Below, one piece after another: positions 54,592-63,436 of a DNA stretch of 64,000 nucleotides. The DNA is from Paenibacillus sp. DCT19 (lineage in GTDB: Bacteria; Bacillota; Bacilli; Paenibacillales; Paenibacillaceae): positions 5,343,501 through 5,407,500 of the forward strand of contig NZ_CP029639.1 of the NCBI RefSeq assembly GCF_003268635.1, in the 5' to 3' direction. The notes beneath the pieces are model-generated. The model was not told where the DNA came from. It ran no database searches and worked only from the letters and a program-made list of their open reading frames with translations. A program made the translations under genes and the position numbers. Each line of letters starts with the position of its first letter. The first letter of the stretch is position 1.

Positions 54592-55628
54592 TTAACGAAG
54601 CACCTCCACATCAAGCCCCTGCTCGATTAATTCACGGGTAGTTGAGTTAATCGCCGCAGAGGATCCCTCGAAACGAACGATAAGTTGTCCATAAGGGACT
54701 TGTTTGATCGTAGAGATTGTTCCTTGCAGAATCGCGAAATCAACGCCGGTACGGCGAACGGTTCTTGACAGAATGGCTTCATATGTCTTCTGTCCCAAGA
54801 ACGAAATTTTCACCAACTGAGATTGTTCGCCGTTCTCACGGTTGTTCTCTGAGCTTGATAGACCTTCCTCTTGAAGTAACAACAACTCGGTCGCCTGACC
54901 TTGCTGCATGAAATCACGTGTGATAGCATGCTTTGGCTTGAGGAACACTTCTGTGACTGGCCCCTGTTCAACGATGCCTCCCTGATGAATGACTGCAACC
55001 TGATCACAGATACTCTGGATCACATGCATCTCATGAGTAATCAGCACAATCGTTAACTCATACTTCTCGTTAATATCCAGCAGAAGCTTCAGAATAGAAC
55101 TTGTTGTCTGTGGATCAAGAGCAGAAGTGGCTTCATCACAGAGCAGCACATCCGGATCACTGGCGAGTGCACGAGCAATACCCACCCGTTGCTTCTGTCC
55201 TCCTGACAATTGTGCAGGATACTTGTTGCTATGCTGTTCAAGTCCGACCAAGGTGAGCATTTCCTTTACCTTACGATCGATCTCCGCTTTGGACGTATTG
55301 ACCAACTTCAGTGGAAATGCAACATTGTCGTAGACCGTAGCGGATGAGAGCAGATTGAAATGCTGAAAGATCATACCGATCTTGCCTCTTTGCTTCTGCA
55401 ATTCCGACTTGCTCAGACTGGTTAAGTCCACTCCATTCACCCAAACTTCACCTTCTGTAGGTCGCTCCAGTAGATTTATACATCGAATCAATGTACTTTT
55501 ACCGGCGCCTGAATGCCCAATGACTCCAAAATCTCGCCTTTGCTAACATTCAGATTCAGATCCGCAAGCGCAGTTGTTGCCTTTGCGCCTCTACCATATG
55601 TTTTGGTTATTCCTTTTAATTCAATCAA
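54592..55628 (-). CDS. metN: Methionine ABC transporter ATPase, frame broken once
   Basis: The ATP-binding subunit of the methionine importer, about 345 residues when restored (B. subtilis 341). TTG start at 55628, 8 bases after AAGGAG, gives MIELKGITKTYGRG. The frame breaks at TTTT on the coding strand (55528-55531), just before Walker A. A fifth T gives GEIFGVIGHSGAGKSTLIRCI. The remaining motifs are intact: signature LSGGQKQRVGIARAL, Walker B VLLCDEATSALD, His switch ITHE, and the C-terminal NIL regulatory domain. I consider the break a missing base, because both sides are perfect family sequence and the operon downstream is intact. Confidence 0.88.
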
Positions 55629-55697
55629 ATAATACTCTCCTTCCCACTGCCTACACCTATCTTTACCCGAAAGAGAGGAAAACTCCCATTCATGCAA

Positions 55698-55897
55698 TAA
55701 AAAAAGAACCCTTTGCAGAAACTGAAAGGGTTCTTCGCTTGAAAGAATATACCTTCTCATCTGCCAAAATCGCGCTTAACGCCATTTTGTAGGAATTAGC
55801 ACCTAACATCTATAAAGAATGACACGTTTGCCATTGTCGTTATAAATCGGTTGCCGGGCTTCATCGGGCCTGTCCCTCCGCCGCTCTCGATAAGAAA
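55698..55897 (-). ncRNA. SAM-I riboswitch (S-box) controlling metNPQ
   Basis: On the minus strand CTTATCGAGAGCGGCGGAGG, the GATGAAGCCCGGCAACC kink-turn block, GGTGCTAATTCC and GCAGATGAGAAG are the classic S-box elements in order. The terminator follows: AGAACCCTTTCAG and CTGCAAAGGGTTCT then a T-run (55698-55704). High SAM would favour termination before metN. It occupies most of the gene-free stretch 55629-56036. Confidence 0.95.
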
Positions 55898-56036
55898 TAT
55901 GATATTGTAAGTTTGTATAAGTTCGTGTAATTCAACAGTTATACTGTTCAGATAATTCATGTTGTAACATATTACATTTAATGTCCTATTAGGAACTCAG
56001 TATAATCCAAGTATTCCGATTTGTCAAAGGTAAATA

Positions 56037-56777
56037 TTATGATTTTATCCCTTTACTACGCTCTCTAAAGCCTTGTTGATGCCACATTTTATTCATGTAA
56101 CCATACGATGCCTTCAACGTTGCACACACCATATCTAATCCTTGACGCAATTCGTTCAGATGTTGATCCAAGTCCTCCAGCTTCACTTTCCCCTGCAATG
56201 TCTGGTGCAGTTGCCACAGATCGTCCTGCATTTCAGAATTCATGTAATGAATCTCCATGTTCCTGCGTTTACGTAATCTGCTCATGGGCTCTCGGTATGC
56301 ATCCTTGATTTCGATCAGCTTAGCCGCTAGTTCCCCATGCATCTTGGCGTATCCAAACTGTCGCAACACGGTAAAATAAGAGAAATGCGTTTTTACTTTG
56401 GTTGTATTGAGCTGAAACAGTTCATTCAATACAGTACCTGTCTTGTCCAAAATGGCAAAGCAACGAATGAATCCATCCTTGTAAAAATAAACGTACCGGG
56501 CATATTCCGCCTTTTCCTCGCTCGTCATGTCTTCTGTAGAGCCTGCTTTTACCTTCTTGCGAAAGTGAGATGCAGCAAAGCAGCTCTGCTCCAGTTCATC
56601 TAACGAGGAGATTAACCCCTGCGTCCAAACATACAGCTTACGATAATCATGCGTTGGGTCTTGGTTCTTCTCCAGTTGGCGTTGCAGTAACTCCAAAGTC
56701 TCCACCATTGAATCAATAGCTTCCTCCAACATACCCTCATTTTGGCGTGGCGGTTCGCCTAGCAACGTTCGCAGCAT
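56037..56777 (-). CDS. Cthe_2314-type HEPN-domain protein
   Basis: A 246-residue all-helical protein. R172 to H177 (RNMEIH) forms the Rx4H motif of HEPN domains, several of which are ribonucleases. The overall look, with long helices (MLEEAIDSMVETLELLQRQLEKNQD) and the family resemblance to the Cthe_2314 HEPN group, is from memory. There is no partner nucleotidyltransferase beside it, so it is not an obvious MNT/HEPN toxin pair. AGGAGG lies 8 bases before the ATG. It stands alone between the SAM riboswitch and ctaA. Confidence 0.65.
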   Translation of the reverse strand: MLRTLLGEPPRQNEGMLEEAIDSMVETLELLQRQLEKNQDPTHDYRKLYVWTQGLISSLDELEQSCFAASHFRKKVKAGSTEDMTSEEKAEYARYVYFYKDGFIRCFAILDKTGTVLNELFQLNTTKVKTHFSYFTVLRQFGYAKMHGELAAKLIEIKDAYREPMSRLRKRRNMEIHYMNSEMQDDLWQLHQTLQGKVKLEDLDQHLNELRQGLDMVCATLKASYGYMNKMWHQQGFRERSKGIKS

Positions 56778-56995
56778 ATACAGCCTCCTCTTTGCACTCT
56801 GCTGATCATGGGATGCTTAATCATGTTAAACAAAATCGGGATCAGAGTAAATGCATGAATGCTGCTTCGCTTAGGTTGCCCTGCCATGCCTAACATCAAA
56901 CAAAGTCCACCTCTCCAATGATCTACATCATTGAAAGGCAGACTCCGTAAGTTGTCGCAATATAACTTCGTATAACTTAAATCTGTATACTTGAT

Positions 56996-57934
56996 CTAGA
57001 AACGATTAACTGGACGATGCAGTTTGTATACAAGGAAACTCATGTATGTTAGAACTCCGAACAATATGGCAATATCCAACATATGAGCAAGCGCAACGAA
57101 CATGTACACTTCTGGACGACCAATCGTAAGCATCATCACGAAACCAATGAAGACTTGGAGCAGAATGAGCACTACAGCGATCACACCTAATCTCCGAAGT
57201 TCGGTATTATCAGGATGTTTGCGGTATGCATAATGACCCAAAATCGCGATGACAATAACCAAGGATAATGCAGCCAAACGGTGAGCAAATGCTACAGCTA
57301 CCCCTCCGGACAACTCTGGAACAATCTGTCCATTACATAATGGGAAACCTGAGCAGCCTCCCGCTGAGTCGGTATGGCTTACAAACGCACCTGTGTACAC
57401 AACAAGATACGTGTAAACCGTGGAAAACCAGACCAGATTACGGAACCCTTTAGTTACCCGAGGGTAATTATTCAATCTTTCCAGTCCTCCGTGACGCGCC
57501 TCCTGCCTTATTCCCAGCGCCATCATTAGAGAACTCGCGAACGCTATGATCGAGAATCCAAAGTGCAGCGCCATGACGGCAGAAGATTGGGAGAACACCA
57601 CGGCAAAGGCTCCCATGATTCCCTGGACAATAACAAATATGAGCGTTAGTAATGAGAACAATTGTAGATCTCGACGAGACTTACCGAACCGCAAAAATGC
57701 TACAAAAGAGGCAATCGACAGCAGACCTGCCAATGCGCTTACGGCACGATGTGAATATTCAATTAGGGATGCTACCGTATGTGCTGGAACAAGCTTTCCG
57801 TTACACAAAGGCCACTCTGTGCCACAACCTAATCCGGATTCTGTCTTGGTAACAATGCCCCCACCGAACGTTGCCAGGAACATCACAAGACAAGTTAATA
57901 CGGTTAACCATTTAAACAAGGTTAAATGCTTCAA
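56996..57934 (-). CDS. ctaA: Heme A synthase CtaA
   Basis: A 312-residue membrane enzyme that oxidises the methyl group of heme O to give heme A for cytochrome aa3. Eight hydrophobic segments form two four-helix halves. The heme-ligand regions are EYSHRAVSALAG, LHFGFSIIAFA, AFAHRLAALSL and ALAHMLDIAIL. The extracellular cysteine pairs (GCGTEWPLCNG and GCSGFPLCNG) mark the Bacillus type. The start is TTG at 57934, 6 bases after AGGTGAG. No other cytochrome oxidase gene is in the window. Confidence 0.93.
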   Translation of the reverse strand: MKHLTLFKWLTVLTCLVMFLATFGGGIVTKTESGLGCGTEWPLCNGKLVPAHTVASLIEYSHRAVSALAGLLSIASFVAFLRFGKSRRDLQLFSLLTLIFVIVQGIMGAFAVVFSQSSAVMALHFGFSIIAFASSLMMALGIRQEARHGGLERLNNYPRVTKGFRNLVWFSTVYTYLVVYTGAFVSHTDSAGGCSGFPLCNGQIVPELSGGVAVAFAHRLAALSLVIVIAILGHYAYRKHPDNTELRRLGVIAVVLILLQVFIGFVMMLTIGRPEVYMFVALAHMLDIAILFGVLTYMSFLVYKLHRPVNRF

Positions 57935-58368
57935 TTTTTTCTCACCTGCTGTTGGTTTAAGATGGCGAAAAACATCGTTTCTCGCTTGATTCAGTACTTT
58001 GACACGTAATTCACAACTAAACTCATTATACCGGATAAAAGTGTCATTGACGCCGCGCTTTGTGACAAAATGTTAACGTCTATTGAAAAAATGACCGAAA
58101 GGTCATTTCAATTCAAATTTTAGACACAAGGTGTTCATTCTATGCTTCCGCAATTTAAATGAATACGATAAGATTGCCCCACTCAACTGACCTTTTCCTA
58201 TTGATGAAATCCCGTTGCTCATCGATTTTCGAGAGCTCAAACGGTATGTATAGGCTCATACCCACATCTTGATAGTGTCTCCTGAACTTTAACGAACATA
58301 CCAACAGCCACTTCTCCGATGATGGAAAAATGGCTGTTAACATATGTAACCTTTAAAATTGATTGTGT
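57935..58368. other. Gene-free stretch with two hairpins
   Basis: Near ctaA there is a stem with a GAAA loop (TTGAAAAAATGACC and GGTCATTTCAA, 58083-58110), possibly an operator or terminator. Near the thioredoxin-like gene there is a stem AACAGCCA.TTCTCC/GGAAAA.TGGCTGTT (58303-58338) that probably terminates that gene. I see no reading frame with a ribosome binding site. Confidence 0.5.
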
Positions 58369-58713
58369 TTATTTGTGGATCGTTTTGTACACTTCGACAG
58401 CACGATCAAGGAACTGCTCAATCTCTTCTCTAGATTTACGAAGCTTGTTCACATAACGAACCAATTCACGTCCATCCGTATACGCTACAAAACTCGGTAT
58501 GCCGAGGATATTTTGTTCTTCACTCACTGTGCCCACTTGATCGACATCAACCTCAATCAATGTCAGCTCACGAGCATACTTGTCCTCTACTTCAGGCATA
58601 AATGGATCGATGTACTTGCAGTCTCCACACCAATCAGCCTTAAATACGGCTACGGTCAGTCTGGGAGATTGAATGGCTACATCAAATTCGGGTTTGGAAG
58701 TTATTTGTTCCAT
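58369..58713 (-). CDS. Thioredoxin-like protein
   Basis: A 114-residue thioredoxin-fold protein with active site WCGDC (about 27-31) in place of WCGPC, preceded by VFKAD and followed by KYIDPFMPEVED. The cis-proline loop is LGIPSFVAY near 74. The change of Pro to Asp in the active site shifts redox potential, so the role is likely specialised, as in YusE- or YtpP-like proteins. I chose the ATG at 58713 after AAAGGAAG; a GTG two codons earlier is too close to it. Confidence 0.82.
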   Translation of the reverse strand: MEQITSKPEFDVAIQSPRLTVAVFKADWCGDCKYIDPFMPEVEDKYARELTLIEVDVDQVGTVSEEQNILGIPSFVAYTDGRELVRYVNKLRKSREEIEQFLDRAVEVYKTIHK

Positions 58714-58829
58714 GATCACATCTTCCTTTCTTTACCTTGTCTTAACCTAAGTGAAGCAAATTGCCGAGTGGAAGTCAAATATTCAGTACATACTGAGGGT
58801 AGAGCAATTATGAGAAAGGATGACGAGCA

Positions 58830-60101
58830 ATGCATACTCACAAAACAGATTCGCCTCCACTGGAGTCCTTTTTTCAGATTGTGCGCTCCATTCCTGGTGC
58901 GGCGAGGGAAGTCTGGCGTGGCAAACAGGCAGCGTGGCAAGCCTCCAATCAACTACGTCATCCTTTACGTGATCTCGCTTGGCAATCCGATGTCGCGCAC
59001 TCCTTGCAAGAAGAAGTTGAACGGTTATTGCCTGGAACGGAGTCGGCCGCCACTAGACATGCCCGGAGCGCGATTGTATGTGAAGAGGACTGCAATATTT
59101 TAGAAGAAATCCATAGACTGACGTCAGAGCATAATCGAAGTAATATCACCCGCACAGCAGCTTATTTGGAATGTTATGAACAGTATCCGGAGCTTCATTG
59201 GGCACTGCTGGCTCATATGGTATCACGCAACGGTGGATATCATATGACAGATCTACAGAGTGGTCTGATGCACAACCTGCAAAATCAAACCGATCGAGAA
59301 CACATGTATCGCATGCTGGAGCGTTGTAATGCGCTTATCTTCCAAGATGCCTACCCCCAATTGTTGTTGTACATGAATAGCCGTAAACTGGGACGGAGTT
59401 GTTTCCACCTGCTCCCCCACTTCCATATCTCCGCCTTTATGACGCCCTTTTGGGAACGATTTTGGCTCGAACGATGCAGCTCGTTGCTTAGTGTGGCATT
59501 AATTATTAATGAGCAGAACTATATTGAGAGCCGTGTTGTGCAACATCCTTATTTCAAAAAAGAAGTGCTATCCAAGCCTGCCTTTCATCTGCATAACCTG
59601 GCCGGGCTCAATCATATTGTATTTCCTCTGGGACGTGGAAAAGGTCTTGCGGGCCGAGTCATTGAACATTTTGGCAAGCTGGATGAACGTATTATGTTTG
59701 GAAAAAGTCTGTATGCCATGCTGTTCGGTACCCAGCAAGTGTTCACGCAAGTGCTGGAATTCGCCCGCTCCGTACCCCACCGCGGATCGCGTGCCGAATA
59801 TTGGCCAGGCTTGTTCACTGCCCATGAGGAGCATGCTGGAAAAAATGAGTTTTATAGCAAAGAATTAATGGAGCAGGAATGGCTGCCAGAGGGTGATCGA
59901 CTGTATAGTCCTGAATTGCTGGCTGTGTGGCAGGACACACCCTATGAGCCAATTACAAGACAGGACTGGCTTCAGAGCAGAGATTGTCTCGGCCATCTAA
60001 CCACACCCCGTAGACCCTGGTTATTCGAAATGAGTCATGAACACCGATATGGACTGCTGAAAACATCAGTCGCGCATGACGCCAAAGCTTTATTACATTA
60101 A
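58830..60101 (+). CDS. DUF2515 protein (YppC-like)
   Basis: A 423-residue cytoplasmic protein of the DUF2515 family, to which B. subtilis YppC belongs; function unknown. Recognisable stretches are NRSNITRTAAYLECYEQYPELHWALLAHMVSRNGGYHMTDL, LINEQNYIESRVVQHPYF and LFGTQQVFTQVLEFARSVPHRGSRAEYWPGLF. No signal peptide or membrane segment. AAAGGA lies 10 bases before the ATG. Single gene with a terminator. Confidence 0.8.
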   Translation: MHTHKTDSPPLESFFQIVRSIPGAAREVWRGKQAAWQASNQLRHPLRDLAWQSDVAHSLQEEVERLLPGTESAATRHARSAIVCEEDCNILEEIHRLTSEHNRSNITRTAAYLECYEQYPELHWALLAHMVSRNGGYHMTDLQSGLMHNLQNQTDREHMYRMLERCNALIFQDAYPQLLLYMNSRKLGRSCFHLLPHFHISAFMTPFWERFWLERCSSLLSVALIINEQNYIESRVVQHPYFKKEVLSKPAFHLHNLAGLNHIVFPLGRGKGLAGRVIEHFGKLDERIMFGKSLYAMLFGTQQVFTQVLEFARSVPHRGSRAEYWPGLFTAHEEHAGKNEFYSKELMEQEWLPEGDRLYSPELLAVWQDTPYEPITRQDWLQSRDCLGHLTTPRRPWLFEMSHEHRYGLLKTSVAHDAKALLH

Positions 60102-60114
60102 GTATCATCACATA

Positions 60115-60153
60115 AAAAGCCTGTCCACTGAATAAATACAGCGAACAGGCTTA
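60115..60153. terminator. Terminator between the YppC-like gene and the flippase gene
   Basis: AAGCCTGT and ACAGGCTT pair around a 20-base loop. A-run on the left and TTA on the right make it usable in both directions. Confidence 0.7.
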
Positions 60154-60221
60154 TATGCAATGCTTGGATAGCTATTATAGGCAAGACATTAAGTTTAGGG
60201 CATATGAATGTTTACCAACGA

Positions 60222-61850
60222 CTACCCTTGTTGCTCTACTCCACGTTGCAGACGCATCAGTGGACGTAAAACCTTTTGCAAAATACGTGGATAACTTCCG
60301 AGTTCATCCTTACGCAGCACACGCAGCACAATCAGGAGCACGAGATAGATAACAACGACCAGTGCACCAACAACGAGACAGGTCATCAGGAACGATACGC
60401 GGGATGGCAGGAATGAGCCAAAGACCACATTTCCTAACCAGTTTGTCCCGAAGCCGGCACCTGCAGCAAGCAGTACGGTCAACAGGAACCCTTTCCAACG
60501 ATCACCCATGATCGAGAAGGTAACGATTTTTCTCAATACTCGAAGATTCAGATACGTAATCACTAAGAAGCAAAGCGCTGTAGCGATAATGATGCCATAA
60601 ATGCCAAAGAACGGAGCAAGGATCAGACTCGCCACCAATTTGACGACTACACCTATAGCCACACTGACCATCGTAATCCGCGGTTTACCCACACCCAGCA
60701 AGATGGAGTTTGTCGTCATCATCGTAATCTGGAAAATGGTACCGAAGGTTAACAACGCAATGATCGGTGTTCCATCCAATGAAGTAAATAATAGTCCGTT
60801 CACGGAATACGCAGCAGTACAGAGCGCAATAACAATAGGCATACCTGTCAGAATTGAAATGCGCAACGCCAGCGTAATCTGATTCTTCAGATGAGTCTCA
60901 TCCTTACGAGCGAATGCTGCCGAAATAATAGGCACGAGTGATTGACTCAGAGCAATGGCTAGAATCGGTGGAATACCGGCAATACTTTGCGCCTTCGCTC
61001 CCAGGATCGCAAGAACGGCTGTCGCCTCTTCCAGTCCAATACGACCACTCAGCAATGGCACGACAAGTGATGAGTCAATGAAGTTAATTGCAGGAACCGC
61101 GAGCGATGATAGCACAATCGGAATGGACAGCTTGAAAATATCTGCATATATACCGCGCATCGGCAATTGCTGAGCTCGTTCCATCTCAAACTGAGCTTCA
61201 CGGTCTTTGCGACGTAGTTTCAAGGTGAAGTACAACATAACAGAAAATGCGCCAATACTTCCGAATACACCACCGAAGGAAGCACCCGCTGCGATCGTCT
61301 GATCATCATAATTCCATTGAAGCATAATGTAGGCCACAATAATTGCAGTGCCTACACGAGCAAATTGCTCAACAATCTGTGAAATACCACCGGCCGTCAT
61401 ATTACCTCGACCTTGGAAATACCCACGCATCATGGCGATCGCAGGGAAGAGCAGCAAGGCTGGAGCCAGAGCCCGAATGGCGCTAGCAGATTCCGGTACC
61501 TTCGAGATATGGGTCGCATAGAACGGTGCAGCAAACCACAGCAGTGTCGACATAACAACACCAGCAACAGCAGCAAAGATCAGGGCTGCTCGGTAGATCT
61601 GCTGTGCTTCACCTGCTCGTCCTAGTGCGTAGCGTTCGGATACCATTTTACTCAGCGTACTTGGTATACCTGCCGTAGCAACCGTTAACAGCATTAAATA
61701 TACCGTATTGGAAATGGTAAACGATGCATTACCGATATCGCCGAGGATATGCTCAAGCGGCACACGTTGCACAAGACCAAGCACCCTTGCAATGAGAGCT
61801 GCTGCCGCCAGAATGAGCGTCCCCTTAATAAATGTTTCCTTCTTAGACAA
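60222..61850 (-). CDS. MurJ/SpoVB-type lipid flippase (YtgP-like)
   Basis: A 542-residue membrane protein of the MOP superfamily with about 14 predicted helices. The start FIKGTLILAAAALIARVLGLVQRVPLEHILGDIG is typical of the polysaccharide/SpoVB branch. Members flip lipid-linked sugars such as lipid II; YtgP (MurJ) and SpoVB of B. subtilis are the closest named relatives, and the sequence alone does not say which role applies. I chose the TTG at 61850, 6 bases after AAAGGGG. It is followed leftwards by a terminator region. Confidence 0.85.
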   Translation of the reverse strand: MSKKETFIKGTLILAAAALIARVLGLVQRVPLEHILGDIGNASFTISNTVYLMLLTVATAGIPSTLSKMVSERYALGRAGEAQQIYRAALIFAAVAGVVMSTLLWFAAPFYATHISKVPESASAIRALAPALLLFPAIAMMRGYFQGRGNMTAGGISQIVEQFARVGTAIIVAYIMLQWNYDDQTIAAGASFGGVFGSIGAFSVMLYFTLKLRRKDREAQFEMERAQQLPMRGIYADIFKLSIPIVLSSLAVPAINFIDSSLVVPLLSGRIGLEEATAVLAILGAKAQSIAGIPPILAIALSQSLVPIISAAFARKDETHLKNQITLALRISILTGMPIVIALCTAAYSVNGLLFTSLDGTPIIALLTFGTIFQITMMTTNSILLGVGKPRITMVSVAIGVVVKLVASLILAPFFGIYGIIIATALCFLVITYLNLRVLRKIVTFSIMGDRWKGFLLTVLLAAGAGFGTNWLGNVVFGSFLPSRVSFLMTCLVVGALVVVIYLVLLIVLRVLRKDELGSYPRILQKVLRPLMRLQRGVEQQG

Positions 61851-61913
61851 ACCAATTCCCCTTCTTTCCTCCACACGGACGTGCACCTAGATGACGCTCG
61901 CACTCACTAACGT

Positions 61914-62405
61914 CTATGCGAAACGAACCACCCAGATAATAAAGAGCACAATCATGACGATTTGCAAAATGATTTTCATCACCGTACTAGTAAACAGTCC
62001 CACCACGGAACCAAAACCAACTTTGGTCGCTTTGGAAGGTGATGATCCTCCGATAAGCTCCCCAATAAAAGCACCGAGGAATGGACCCAGTACAAGCCCG
62101 AACGCCGGGATGACAAATGGACCAATGATTACACCGATTGTACTTAACGTGGTGGATAGCTTGGAACCGCCGAATTTCTTAACGCCCCAGGCACTAACGA
62201 CATAATCCGCCACGAATAGTACAACAACAATCAAAATCTGTGTAATCCAGAACCATACACCAAACGGGTCAAAACTAAAGAACCAACCATAGACCAGAAA
62301 TGCGAAGAATATCGCTACAGCACCCGGTAAGATTGGATAGACGGTTCCCGCCATGCCTACTGCAAACAGAAGTACAATTAAAATCCAACCAACGGTTGCG
62401 AGCAA
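61914..62405 (-). CDS. DUF456 membrane protein
   Basis: A 163-residue hydrophobic protein of the DUF456 family with about four membrane segments and glycine-rich loops (FGLVLGPFLGAFIGELIGG). Function unknown. The start is TTG, 6 bases after GGGGGAG, just past the stop of the HAD gene, so the two are coupled. Confidence 0.85.
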   Translation of the reverse strand: MLATVGWILIVLLFAVGMAGTVYPILPGAVAIFFAFLVYGWFFSFDPFGVWFWITQILIVVVLFVADYVVSAWGVKKFGGSKLSTTLSTIGVIIGPFVIPAFGLVLGPFLGAFIGELIGGSSPSKATKVGFGSVVGLFTSTVMKIILQIVMIVLFIIWVVRFA

Positions 62406-62408
62406 AGG

Positions 62409-63157
62409 TTACTCCCCCTTTAGAATATGTTCACGAATGACTTCAACGATGCCATCTTCGTTATTGCTCGCTACAATGAGATCTGCCGCTTCTTTCACTT
62501 GCTCCTGGGCGTTACCATAGCCACACCTAGACCTACAGCTTCAATAACTGCTAGATCGTTCAAGCTATCGCCAACAGCGACTACCTCGGACATCTCAATG
62601 CCAAGCAACTTACACACTTCAGCTACACCGCTCGCTTTGGATATGCCCACAGGGTTAATCTCAATATTAACAGGTGAAGAATTCGTCATTTGCAGACCGC
62701 CAAGTTCCTGTAGTTCCAGCATGATCTGGTGACGCACTTCATCAATCTCGGTGGTATATCCGAACTTCAGCCATTCCAAGCCTTCGATATTGTCTGTCCA
62801 GCGGTCACGGTTGAACAGCTCTTCCACGGAGTATGCCCAGTACCAGCTGTTATATTTCTCCCCGATCTGTTGCAGCTTGCGGATTAATGCCGGATCCATC
62901 AGATGGCGAAAATGTAGATCATTCGGAGCTTTCCACACTTCACTACCGTTCACGGTAATCATCGGCGTCTCTAGACCAAGCTGCACGGCGTAAGGCATCG
63001 CATGAAATACCGCTCTTCCTGTAGATAAACATACATGTACGCCGCGGCGCATCGCAATCTTAATCCATTTGGTCGTTTCCTGTGTAATCTCGTGATTATC
63101 GTTAAGCAATGTTCCATCCATATCGAGTGCTAGCAGTTTGTATTTCAGTTCGCTCAT
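62409..63157 (-). CDS. Cof-type HAD phosphatase, frame broken once
   Basis: A 249-residue haloacid-dehalogenase phosphatase of the Cof/YkrA type when restored. Motif I is LALDMDGTLLN (nucleophile Asp about 12), motif II is LSTGRAVF, and motif IV is VAVGDSLNDLAVIE. The frame breaks just after, at GG on the coding strand (62515-62516); a third G gives GLGVAMGNAQEQVKEAADLIV and continues to the stop at 62409. The substrate is likely a sugar phosphate or flavin phosphate. As written the protein ends early after VAMVTPRSK. Confidence 0.85.
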
Positions 63158-63376
63158 GTCGTATTCCTCCTCAGTTGTCTCTCTTTAGTCCCATCCAACA
63201 TACTTTCACACAAAGATCGCCCGGTATCCGCACAAGCGGACGCCCCGGACGTCACAGCTAACGACATTTTACCACAGATCATCCATATGCAACAAAATAA
63301 CCAATATGAATCAACGTAAACATCATCGTGTTTGTGTTGAGTCAGATGATCAGTTAAATCTCGTTTCCTTAGCAAA

Positions 63377-63406
63377 GAAAAAACGCCTGCAATTAGCAGA
63401 CGTTTG
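63377..63406 (-). terminator. Terminator of the metal permease gene
   Basis: AAACG.CTGC and GCAG.CGTTT pair around AATTA; on the minus strand a T-run follows. It lies 30 bases past the stop at 63437. The stretch 63158-63376 shows nothing else that I can support. Confidence 0.8.
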
Positions 63407-63436
63407 AACTCTTTTCATCCGATGTCATTTTCCTCA

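Noticed and set aside
58059..58078. Rex-box-like TTGTGACAAAATGTTAAC upstream of ctaA
   Set aside because: Only the left half-site fits; the right half does not match TCACAA.
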